Positions 23,433-33,052 of a stretch of DNA of 64,000 nucleotides are shown one piece after another. The stretch is from assembly GCA_030248295.1 (NCBI GenBank), contig JASANH010000604.1, positions 1-64,000 on the forward strand, in the 5' to 3' direction. The position numbers and the translations under genes were made by a program. Source of the stretch: Mesodorylaimus sp. YZB2_4 (Eukaryota; Nematoda; Enoplea; Dorylaimida; Dorylaimidae). Numbering within the stretch: position 1 is the stretch's first letter; each line of letters begins with the position of its first letter. The notes under the pieces are model-generated. The model saw nothing but the letters and a program-made list of their open reading frames with translations, did no database searches and was not told where the DNA came from.

Positions 23433-23889
23433 ACGAGCATGTACCTCCTAAATGGCCAAAACTGGCCGATTTCTCTCGAGATATTCCAAAATACGAAGTT
23501 TCAGAAATAATTTCCAAGTTCTCCCGTCGCGGGCGGCACGAATGGAGACAGTCTCTATCAGGCTTCCCGTCTCCATTTGATGGAGGGACCATTCCCTTCA
23601 TTTTCGATTTGGGTCTCCATTCCAGGCAATGTATACTAGAAAATGGACAGTTCGCGGAAAAGAGCGCGCGCAACCCCTGTTTTCTGTTTTTTTTTGAAAT
23701 GGACTTTAGGTGTGCGCACGTTCTTCATTTCGAGTATACATCGCGCATTACTACCGTATGTTACTGATTGGGTTGTTATACTAACGAGGTGTTAACAGGC
23801 ACCTGGCGTGTGTGCTTGGCAGTATGAATAAACTAACGCCTGGAGTCAAGTCGTCTCCCCCCTTCCCCCTCCCCCCTACGCCTGACGGA

Positions 23890-24963
23890 ACCACCGTAAC
23901 AGAACTGCACATGAAAATTCAGTACGCTACGGACAAGAAAAGCGAGAAGGGTATCCCAAAAAACCAAGCGAATCGGTCTTATTCCGAATACATTAATGTC
24001 TATGTTTTCTGGTATTACAATGTACATAAACAATCGACTGATTTTACAAAATAATAACTGCTTGCCTTGGAGTGCTTACTTGGATGTCTTGACTAATTAT
24101 TCTTATGATCAGCGCAAGTCCTGGCTGAGCTTTGGTGAATGGTACGATGGTGACTTGAATGGTCTGTCGCCCCAACTGCTGGACTCATTTAACTGTACTT
24201 TGGAAATGGGACTGGGCATCTGATGGGCCCTATTCAAATCGACTATTTTCAAATGCGTGAATAAATTATTTCTGGCGTCGAGATGACTATTCGATTATTC
24301 CGATGAAACCCGAAGGCTTTTATTCTGTACATGCTTGATCCAGAGGAAAAAGAAAACTTTACCGTCACCATCGAGCGTGCCTACCTGCATAACCGACGCA
24401 TTTGCCTGCACGATACGTTTTACATCATGGAGCGCCGCCTGATGACCACACCAGCCGCCTATAGTCTCGATGACACTATTATAAACCCCATCATTGTGCC
24501 TGAGAATGTGTTGGCTGTGGATGTGTGCATCTACGAAGGCACTTTACCATCACGCCTAGAAATCGTTCAGCTCATGCAGCGTGATTTCACAGGTCATATC
24601 GCCAACAATCCCTTCATGTTTCAGTCATATTTTATAAAAAGTGTGGTGCTAGAAAAGAATGGTCCGATGGTTGGTGTTCCTTATCAGTGTGACTTTGCGA
24701 GAAATGATTTTGTTTGCATGTACTTAAACTATTTTCAAAACTCTGGTTGTACATTGGAGAAAGCAGCAATGTCAGAAATTAATTATGAAAACTATGGTAG
24801 CTCCTTTACCATTATGAGCTTCAACTTGGATCGATTGGATGAATGCAGTGGTAGCACTTTGCAATTATCCAACGAGTATGGCAACCTGCGTCCGAAAATT
24901 GAGTATGATGGTAGCGCCATGATAGTCAGACCGCTGGTCATTTTGTGTCTCTTGCGTTGCTGA
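23890..24963 (+). pseudogene. Polinton major capsid protein (F54H12.2-like), broken
   Basis: Double-jelly-roll capsid homologue in pieces. One frame (23996-24223) has the MYINNRLILQNNNCLPWSAY block, where the family reads LNERLI..YPYRAY. After a frameshift near 24215 the GPIQIDYFQM / ISGVEMTIRLFR block is cut by TAA and TGA. From 24331 a clean 210-codon frame carries the C-terminal half: ERAYLHNRRICLHDTFYIME, NNPFMFQSYFIKSVVLEKNG, SFTIMSFNLDRLDE, SNEYGNLRPKIEY. The start is not identifiable. Confidence 0.7.
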
Positions 24964-25086
24964 ATGCTCAAGGCATGTTGGTGTATCAATAAACTTGCAT
25001 TTTCTGATCTTCTGGTTCCGATAAAAATATGAAAGGGCATGCATCCCAGGCCAGCACTCATAGTTTCAAACATGGTCACTCTCTAA

Positions 25087-25695
25087 ATGCCCTTCACCAT
25101 GACCATTGCCGGCAGTAAGTCGTGCGGCAAAACATATTTCGTAATGCAGCTCGTCATAAGTCGGAGTGAAATTTTCAGTACATCTTTTAAGAATGTTTAT
25201 TATCACTACGCCATGCGGCATCCAGTGTTTGAAAAAATGGAAATAGACGCTGGTGTAAAGTTTTCTGAAGGGCTACCAAGCGTCGACGAAATTGAACCTA
25301 ACTCACTTTTGGTCTTGGACGATTTGTTCCCGCAGCTGGCGCAGAACAAAGACCTGGTGGATTTATTTTGCGTCGAATCGCACCACCAGAATATAAATGT
25401 GATTTTCATTACCCAGTCATTTTTCTACGATTCAAAAGTTATGCGTTGTGTGTCGAGAAATTCACACTATGTGGTGCTATTCAAGTCGCCGAGGATGGCA
25501 GCTGTAGTCGAACAACTGTCCCGTCAGATTTGGCCCCAAAAGCCCAACTACCTGCTTGATGCTTATAACAAAGCCACGAGGGATAAACCATACAGCTACT
25601 TGTTTTTGAATTTGCATCCTAGCGCTGACGAGAAACTAGCCGTGCTCTCTAATATCTTGCCTTCTGAGAATGATTATATACATGTTTCTATATAA
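25087..25695 (+). CDS. Polinton genome-packaging ATPase (FtsK/HerA, A32-like)
   Basis: 202 residues from ATG 25087 with no interruption. Walker A is AGSKSCGKTYF (residues 8-18); Walker B is SLLVLDDLFPQ (about 76-86). Then come HHQNINVIFITQSFF (sensor-like) and SRNSHYVVLFKSPRM. In Polintons and related viruses this ATPase is taken to pump genomic DNA into the capsid. Length is near the family norm. It starts 120 bp after the capsid fragment and ends 2 bp before the next frame. It is the only fully open, ATG-started gene left in this element. Confidence 0.85.
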   Translation: MPFTMTIAGSKSCGKTYFVMQLVISRSEIFSTSFKNVYYHYAMRHPVFEKMEIDAGVKFSEGLPSVDEIEPNSLLVLDDLFPQLAQNKDLVDLFCVESHHQNINVIFITQSFFYDSKVMRCVSRNSHYVVLFKSPRMAAVVEQLSRQIWPQKPNYLLDAYNKATRDKPYSYLFLNLHPSADEKLAVLSNILPSENDYIHVSI

Positions 25696-25697
25696 GT

Positions 25698-26459
25698 GTG
25701 AGTGTGAGCTTTGTAAATAATATTTTTGAAGTGGAAAAGTCGTTACGTGAATCGAAAATTTTGTACTACAGTACGAATAAAGTGGTAAAGGAAATTTTGT
25801 CTCAAGCTTCTGATCAGTTGGTGCTAGCCATTGCTGAGCTGGCCTTGAATATTTTGCATAACGAGAATTTGAACATAAGTAATAAGGACAAAACCAAATT
25901 AGTCAAGTACCGCCGCCCACTCTTGGTACTGAGCGATCGTAACGACACCTTGGCCAGAAAAAGACATTTGATTAGAACAAAAGGATATCGATTTGTGCCT
26001 CTGATATTGAAAGTATCTATTCTTATGTCGAAAGAAATGGTGTTGGTGCCGCTGGCCGAGTGGAAACGCTTGAAAGATCAGCAGACACCACCGAGGGCAC
26101 AACAGACCCAACAGGTCCATCTGTCAGTGCCCTCTCAGTCCATCACTGAAATCGAGCAAGAGAAGACGGACGAAAAACCAAAAACTAATCTGATTGCTCT
26201 CTTACCGAAAGAGTACCGCGCACGAGCCACCATTGTGTTACATTATCTTTCTTCTTACATAGATTCTGATAATCGTGTCGTATTTCCCGAAGGTATGACT
26301 GGCGCTCATGTCATTGATTGTTTACGTTATGTTTTGAATTCTATTCCAACCCACACACCGCCGCACATTGAACAGTTTATACAACTGATGAAAACTTCAG
26401 GTGTGCCTGATAGTGTATATCGTTGTCACAAGAATGGGTCCAACTGGTTGACGTTTTAA
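25698..26459 (+). CDS. Polinton core-protein-like gene (no ATG at the start)
   Basis: A 253-codon frame immediately after the ATPase stop (TAA 25693-25695). The first ~100 residues match a conserved Polinton/adintovirus protein thought to be a basic, adenovirus core-like DNA-binding protein: LSQASDQLVLAIAELALNIL, SNKDKTKLVKYRRPL, LARKRHLIRTKGY. A Gln/Pro-rich linker (about 125-160) precedes a second folded region (ALLPKEYRARATIVLHYL). The frame opens with GTG AGT GTG, and the next in-frame ATG (near 26028) would remove the conserved part. The original start seems lost, so the gene may be inactive although otherwise open. Confidence 0.6.
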   Translation: MSVSFVNNIFEVEKSLRESKILYYSTNKVVKEILSQASDQLVLAIAELALNILHNENLNISNKDKTKLVKYRRPLLVLSDRNDTLARKRHLIRTKGYRFVPLILKVSILMSKEMVLVPLAEWKRLKDQQTPPRAQQTQQVHLSVPSQSITEIEQEKTDEKPKTNLIALLPKEYRARATIVLHYLSSYIDSDNRVVFPEGMTGAHVIDCLRYVLNSIPTHTPPHIEQFIQLMKTSGVPDSVYRCHKNGSNWLTF

Positions 26460-26568
26460 AAATAAATTTGAAAATCAGAAAGCTGAGTGGTGTACTCGCA
26501 TAAATGGAAATGAGAGAGAGCACAAAATGAATATAAGTCACTGCAAAATACTTTAGAACCAATCAAAA

Positions 26569-27360
26569 ATGTTTTTCCAAAAGTTGATTCTGCTTGCTCT
26601 TATGTTATATATCTGCCAGTTGCTACTGTCAGGAAACAGAAATACATTGTCAGAGGGTCATTTCTTATTATTCAGTGGAGGAATAAACGTGTTTCAATTT
26701 TGCCCAAAGTATAGTTATCGACTTTAGTTCGTCAGTAGCCTACTTTTCAGTGTGGACAAATGAGAAGAGGCCAGTTGTGATCATGGATTCGACTCTGTGC
26801 TCATGTCTACCCAAGGCACAATGTGTCGGCTGCACCTTGTTAATCGAGTAGCACCACTTCTTCGCCAACCCAACTTATCACCTCTTCAAAAACTGGAACT
26901 AGTCGGACTTCGCTGACCGCTACTACAAATTCTACTGACAGTGGGACTGATGAATCAGCCACTGCATCAACGTACGTATTAAAAGGTGGGTTGTGTTCAC
27001 CCTCTTATCCTATGGTTTGTCCTCTTTGGAGCTGCCGGATCGACGGTCGGCATTGTGGTTGTAGCCGCCATCGCAATAGCTGTCTTTTTTATCATACGTC
27101 AAGGATGAAAGGCTAGGATGGAAGGGATTATCATGGGACATCTATGTTTGAATTATGTTTCCAGCCGACGGCAGCAGCAATTACCAAACGTCCCAGCTGC
27201 AAGATACTTTGTAAACCCACAGCTGGAAGAAGCAAACGCAGAACGAATGGTCGTGATCAATCCAGTGTACAACTTAGACCCGCCTGATAATGACGGAAGT
27301 GAGTGTAGTGAGCTTGAATTTGTTTATCATACCCACAGCAATTCTACTTTAACTAATTGA
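26569..27360 (+). pseudogene. Probable single-pass membrane protein of the Polinton (pieces)
   Basis: Three pieces in order suggest one type I membrane protein. (1) ATG near 26570 starts a signal-peptide-like run (MFFQKLILLALMLYICQLLL). (2) At about 26790-26960 there is a Cys-rich bit (CSCLPKAQCVGC) followed by a Ser/Thr-rich stretch in another frame. (3) At about 27035-27105 there is a hydrophobic helix (GIVVVAAIAIAVFFIIRQG), then a 27118-27357 frame with tail motifs (RYFVNPQLEEANAER, ELEFVYHTHSNSTLTN). An AG acceptor at about 26760 allows splicing of (1) to (2). Stops and frame changes between pieces mean decay, splicing or both. No family recognised; an envelope or attachment role is only inferred from topology. 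Confidence 0.35.
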
Positions 27361-27601
27361 GAATCAGCGAGAAGAAGAGGACAGAGGCCATAACTTACTT
27401 CGTAGCGGCCGTATAAGAAAATTGCCTAGTCGTTACACGCCTTGATTTTGTTTATCTTTTCTGTTCTTTGTACTTTCTTGACATTCGAGAGGAGACAACA
27501 ACTTTTTGAACTAGTCTTGTTATATTTCCATTAAACACGACATCACAGCAACGATGGCTTAGTACTACCATCAGGCAAACAAATACGTTTCACATACAAA
27601 C

Positions 27602-30600
27602 TAATCAACCCTCCTTTGAACTGCACATACGTATAAAATTGTTTTTCACAGGGCGAATACCAACGTTCACTGCCTCACATATTGCGTCAGGCTCATCAAA
27701 CAACACTTTATGAAAATTCTCAAAATTCATGATTTTCTTGTTCCTGTCCTGCACTCGTTTGATCTTGACACTTTCTTCACGCACATAGCACTTGGAATAT
27801 AACCCAATAAAACGATCAGCCGTCTTCTCCACTTTCAATAATTCCGGCACCCTCTTCTGCGACTCATCCTCCCCAAACCATAAATGCTTGACACCGTCAT
27901 ACTCAGCTCTTAAATCCAGCCTAATCAACTCTTTAAACGACTCAGCCGCCAAAGCTATGTAAATAGAATCAGTGTCAGATTCCAAAAACATAAAATCAGA
28001 CTTGTCCACATATTTCAACAGGACGTCATGAATAAAAGACAGCACTTTCAACTTGGCGTAGGCATACACACTCAATCCAATGACCATGGGCAAATTGAAT
28101 TTGCTGGCTTTCTGCTTCATAGAAACTTCAAAACAGTTATTGCTAACTTCATCTGTCCGATGGTGGTAGGGATCGTTATGGACAGTGGCCATTTCTTGGC
28201 GGTCCACAAACTCAACATCCATATGCCTTTTTAAATTGGTGATGGTCTTGCCATAGCTGCTGTTGCCCAAAAGTTTGTAGACATCGGCCATTGTTCCCAT
28301 TGCGGCTTTATTCATATCACCTTAAATTCTCTTCTCCGTCACTTTTTGACCAAACCACTTGAACGCGTTCTTCCGATCATACTGGACCACTTCATGAATT
28401 TTCTGTATCTCCACGCCATGCGTTCAATAGAATTTGAGCGGTGGAGTCATTAGCCATATACCTTCACCAAAATAGCTTCCGATCAGGCAGTCCCTGGGCT
28501 TCTTGAGCGCACCCTTCTTTTCAGCTAATTTTTCCATAAATGGAACAACATCATCCAGCCCCACATGAGCATGGTTGATGATTGGAGGGAGGTCTTCGTA
28601 CACTTCTTTCTTGCCGTCTCTAGTTAAGAGATCGACTCTGGCGAAACCAAACACTTTCTCCTCCATGATGCCGGCAAACATGTCTCCTTCATCGACTTGA
28701 TCCATGCTGGAAAACGACCTGATTGGATGCTGTTGTAGGTAGTGGTTGTACTTGACGGCAGATCAGTGAATTTTTTCAAGTCTAGCTCCACTGGTTTCGC
28801 TTGTTTGAATGCCTTCAGCGACATTTTTGACGGCTGACTATTGACATTCCCAGAAAACGCCAAATTCAAATCCCAAGCTCGTCAGTTCCTCAAACTTGGC
28901 TGTATCTTGCTGTTGTTGATGTTGATTGGCTGGTGTCGGCCGCACATTTTTGTTCAGGCACTCAGACCCATGGTTATGGTAGAAGCAACCATTGAATTCA
29001 AAGACTTTCGGCTTGGGTTTAGCGTCCTTTGCAAATCCGTCCACTCGCCATCGATGCAGTCCAAGTTTGGTTTAGGGTCCATGTTGCGCACGATGGATGT
29101 AAACATTGTCCAGCCAGGCACGAAACTTGAGGTAATCGACTCCACCATGACAACGTCCTTCTTTCAGAATTTCGTCCATGGTCTTGGATTTTCGTTTCAG
29201 TTTTCCAGTGGCAGGATTCAGTTCAAAATGATCAGTCATACCGACCGGCATATCTTGCATGATGGCTGACAAATGGAAGGCGTTGAAATCATAGCCGATC
29301 ACTTTCTTGACCAATTTATTTGGATTGCCTCTAATTTGAGTTTAATATTTAACGGCAATACGTTGACCAATAAACGACAGACCACCACATAAGGACTTGT
29401 TGCTGTAGAGCTCTTCACACAGTTCTTGTTGCTCTTCAGAGAAAAGACCAAATGCGATGGACGGCTGCACTTGATGCAGCGTTTTGGACAAATAGGACAG
29501 GCAGACCCCAGGAATGAACATGGCTTCTTTTAAAATGCCAATTTCGAAATCCGACCAGTACGTTTCGGCCATGATGGAGCAGGCTTGGAGAAATTGGTCG
29601 ACGTCCAATGAATTGCACGCCTTGGTATACTCCAATAAATTTCTGACTTGCAGAGCGCTCCAAATTTTCCGACCTTCTTCATACGACTTTTCACTGATGG
29701 TGGCACTTTATAGGGTGCTGTGAAAGGTGGATCTGGGTGGGCTCACAAGGGAACATCGCCAAACGTCAAGTCGAATTTTAGAAAACCAAAAATTGTGACA
29801 TGTTCCTAGGTGCAAAAAAAGCTCTATGCAAAATATTAGCGGCGTCTGGCCAACTGGTCAGTTCTGGTCGGCGCGAAAAGTACAGTGAAATTTTTAAATT
29901 CTGCTAGATTTTTTGTTTTTTTCTAGCAAAACACCTTAAGCTTACACTCAAAACTCAGAGCCTAAAAATCTAGCGTGTCTAGCGTGTGCGTGTTTTCCCA
30001 ACGCTCAGCTTCGTTGACGCACAAAAATTTGTGACTTCAGACGCTGTCCACTGCTGACCAGTTAGCAAGACGGCTCTAATATTTTGCACATAGCTTCCTT
30101 TTGCACCTAGAAACATATTACAATTTTTGGTTTCTGAAAGTTCGACTTGACAGTTGGCAATGTTCCCCTGTCAGTGATCGATTCCAAACGGGCAAAGCTC
30201 TTGACCAACTCGTTAGGATAACAACCTTTTTGAGGCCAGTTTGGATTTAAGGCCTTGATGAACTTTTCCAAGTTGGTGCCAGCCGCCATGTATATCATTG
30301 CATCCAAAAATTTCAGTTCTTGAGTGGTAAGACACAAAATTGAAGCTCCTTTCTTGATGGAAGACGGCCATTGACATTCTTCTGGGACAGCTTGGAATAG
30401 TCATCGCTTTCCACTTGTTATAAGGAAATAATACTTGTTTGACCAAATTCAGGTCATAGCGATTGTAGGTGAGGTGATTATGGCCAGCTGACAACAATAT
30501 CAGTTCAGTTTTTTGTGCAGTTGCATCAGTTTGTTCAATGCTTCTTTTTCTCTGAATACGTTTTGACAATTGGCGGCAGCAATAGCTTGAGAACTTGTTC

Positions 30601-30870
30601 ATGGAGCTCTTTGATCTTTTCGAACTCTTTCTCGAATTTTTGCTATTGCAGCTCGTAATTTATATTGCTCCATTCTAACATGGTTTCATAAATTTCTTGG
30701 ACCAAAGCGTTGGGATCACTGTTGAGGGAAAACTTCGTTACAGTGGCACCGGGGATGGTTGACTTGACCAGTGACCACCTTGTGCTGATTTCTGAATTGC
30801 AAGCCCGGCACATAATCGTCCATGTATTCGACTTCCACGTTCTGATCATTCAGTCGTTTGTAACGTTGTG
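27602..30870 (-). pseudogene. Polinton protein-primed DNA polymerase B, broken
   Basis: Family B replicative polymerase, in order from about 30.87 kb down. N-terminal region (VQEIYETMLEWSNINYEL); exonuclease area (ELKFLDAMIYMAAGTNLEKF, then IPGVCLSYLSKTLHQ); IGYDFNAFHLSAIMQDMPVG; a FNGCFYHNHGSECLN block; and the palm GSYFGEGIWLMTPPLKFY. Motif B is KLLGNSSYGKTITN and motif C is ESDTDSIYIAL. In-frame stops TGA (near 28424) and TAA (near 28320), several frameshifts (around 28.72, 29.07 and 30.3 kb) and a 427-bp MITE at 29745-30171 destroy it. Motif C is intact, so decay is recent enough for confident assignment. Confidence 0.85.
29745..30171. mobile_element. MITE inserted in the polymerase B gene
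   Basis: The two ends are inverted copies over about 125 bp: left ACAAGGGAACATCGCCAA, right (minus) ACAGGGGAACATTGCCAA. Both continue through TCAAGTCGAA, AACCAAAAATTGT, TAGGTGCAAAA, TGCAAAATATTAG and AACTGGTCAG. The ~170-bp centre is AT-rich and non-coding. Insertion splits the exonuclease-region frame of polB. No clear target duplication. Confidence 0.8.
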
Positions 30871-32735
30871 TACTGGCCTAGCCTAATATGGACACAGTAA
30901 ACTGTTACACTCAGCAAGACTGCTTACCGAAAGATCGGGATGGATGTGAAGAAGTCACTAGATGGTTCCCGCCAATCACATTATTTGAGTGGAAGCGTGC
31001 AGGGACCATCAGGAATCGTTAAAGTTCTTGCCACTCGATGTCATATGTAAATGGTAGGATTCGGGCATCATATGCAGATGAGATGTTGGGCCAGGGACAG
31101 TGGTGAGGACTGGTTTCGATAGTGAGCAGGCCTATATGTTTTGATGGACTTCCTTGGTTGACCTTAGGTTTTTCGAGATGTTTTACATGGTTCCTGACGT
31201 GTATATATAGCAAATACCTCGTACGTGTGACGGCATTGTTGTATCGCAATCTCGCTGGAGTTGAGTCGACAATAAACTTTCATCGTCTTCGTATGGCTCG
31301 ATTTCCTTGTCTGCGAGGGCTGGCTCGTTTCCATCCGTATGCTGGTCGGTCGTTCGGTAAGCGTGCTAAGATTTGATGTAGTGGGGCTGGGCATTTCTGA
31401 GGTCGCCACAAAACTTCATTATATGGATATGGACGGAGTCGACGTCCACTCGGCACACGCAACATTGCCCAAACAGACCACTGACCACCAACCGAAATCG
31501 TTCGATGCGAGCCGACGTACAAGCAAGAAATACGGAGATCAGGAATGACTACGACTGCTACGACTGTCTGAGCACTGCAGAACGGGCTCCTTATATACAT
31601 TTCTAATACATACGGGTATAGGGCACTACTAGCTCCCTGAAATGGCGCAGAAGAACAAATCTTACACACAATAGACATGCCTAGGTCGACCAGCGAATCA
31701 GGCGATATGCAAATCACACTAAACACTAAACATAGGGGCTGGATCTCCCTGACTCACGAGGAACAGCCAAAGTCAGGTTTCAACACAATATGCAAAATGC
31801 CCTCGACTCTCTTGATCTCTGTCTGGTTCTGCCATACTCTATCCCAATTGGTCTTTAATCATAGCGGATATTCACCCATGTTCCGAGAATCTAGGCTTCC
31901 CTAAAACAGACCCTAGGTGTACTAGGGATTCTTTAGGGCTTTCCCTTGGAAATCCTTTAAAACTCGGAGTTTTCGTAGGGTCTGATTTCCAGGACACACA
32001 GACCCTAGAAAAAAAACAGATGGTTTTAAGCTCTGAATTTTAGACGCGCCTGTAATTCCTTAGAGCCTTTCCTGTTCTGGATACATCCAGGGCACACAAA
32101 ATCTTGGATTTTCGTGGGCCTCACGTGTGGTGTAGTTGAGGTTGTGGTAGTGAAAGTCACACACAACTTGTTGTCAGAGACTTATTATGTGAATATGTGA
32201 ATATATTCACTGTTTTTCCCGCAAATCATAATAACCTATAGCGTACAACAGACAACAGGTAGTCCGATGACAGGATTTAAATTTTAAAAACAACTATGTT
32301 TACACAGCAATATTTTTTCCCGCCCTCTAGCAGACAGCGCACCACTTATGACACAAAGATCGCGTGCTGTGCGCGTTTTTGGACGAGCTTGCCACGCGCC
32401 ATGTTTTAGTGGATAGATATACTTACGTTCAAACTAGGTACTTGCTTCGAAAGTACTTACATCGAAAATTTTCACGCAATTAAATTTTTTAAAAAGTTCT
32501 GAAAGTAAGTCCTAACTAGACCTCGGAATAAGAAATTTCAGAATAATATGTAATTTTTTAGGCGCTTTTTGCCGTTTGGTCCCAAGGCGAATACTGGTAT
32601 AAGGCTGGCTGGAGCCTAATATCAGCCTAAGCTTAATTCTTATACAAGACTAAGCCTAAGCCTAAGCCTTGGCCCAGTATCAGTCTGAGCCCAAGTCATA
32701 TGGCCTCCTACTGTAAGCCTAAGCCTAATACCAGC
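30871..32735. other. Unassigned stretch with degenerate TTAGGC-like repeats at its right end
   Basis: Short ORFs at 31.0-31.9 kb match nothing known. At 31200-31390 a TATATATAG, an AATAAA and a following GGTAAG...TGCTAA segment give an LTR-like look but no partner LTR is found. At 31.9-32.1 kb CCTAG-type motifs repeat (TAGGGTCTG, ACCCTAG). From about 32605 to 32735 the sequence is made of variants of AAGCCT (inverse of TTAGGC-type units), including CTAAGCCTAAGCCTAAGCC. The BEL/Pao element inserted into this array. Confidence 0.4.
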
Positions 32736-32963
32736 TGTCGCGAAATGCGCGATTGATACGAGGAAGCAGCGCCTCGCCCACTGCACAATGCCCGAGAATG
32801 GAACACTTTACACCTCTAATTGATATGTGATTTGGTATCGTTCATGCGAGGTGTGCGTTTTCTCTGTTGACCTGAACGGTCTGTTCCTTCTGTTTCTCTT
32901 GATTACTGTAAAGCACCAGACTCGAAGCATTGTCGCCTATCTCCATATTTATATCTCGCGACA
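32736..32963 (+). repeat. BEL/Pao 5' LTR
   Basis: 228 bp, TGT...ACA ends with 7-bp inverted termini (TGTCGCG/CGCGACA). A primer-binding-like TGGTAGCAGAAC follows within about 3 nt of the LTR end. Differs from the 3' LTR by two substitutions (CTAATTGAT versus CTAAATGAT; CCTATCT versus CCTCTCT). Confidence 0.95.
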
Positions 32964-33052
32964 AGTGGTAGCAGAACGTGGTTGCGACCTACGATCTCGA
33001 TTCGCACTTCGTCAACTGGCTCGTGGCTGGACGACGGCGTGTGATCTGCGAA

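Larger units (their letters stand above)
19340..23746. mobile_element. Candidate TIR element enclosing the non-LTR insertion
   Basis: GCGCGATGTATACTCGAAA at 19340-19358 is matched exactly in inverse at 23728-23746. AAATGGAGACGGG near 19383 is mirrored by CCCGTCTCCATTT near 23567. Both flanks also repeat GTGCGC motifs. This suggests a 4.4-kb element with inverted ends, later split by the minus-strand retrotransposon at 19.8-22.8 kb. Two independent copies in opposite orientation would look the same. No transposase is visible. Confidence 0.4.
23890..30870. mobile_element. Degenerate Polinton/Maverick
   Basis: Capsid protein, packaging ATPase, core-like protein and a probable membrane protein lie on the plus strand; a protein-primed DNA polymerase B lies on minus and converges with them. 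This set and layout define Polinton/Maverick elements (related to adintoviruses). Integrase, protease and penton were not found, and no AGT-type terminal inverted repeats are visible, so the ends are lost or lie in the unassigned flanks. A MITE sits inside the polymerase. State of decay differs by gene: ATPase intact, capsid and polymerase broken. Confidence 0.8.
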
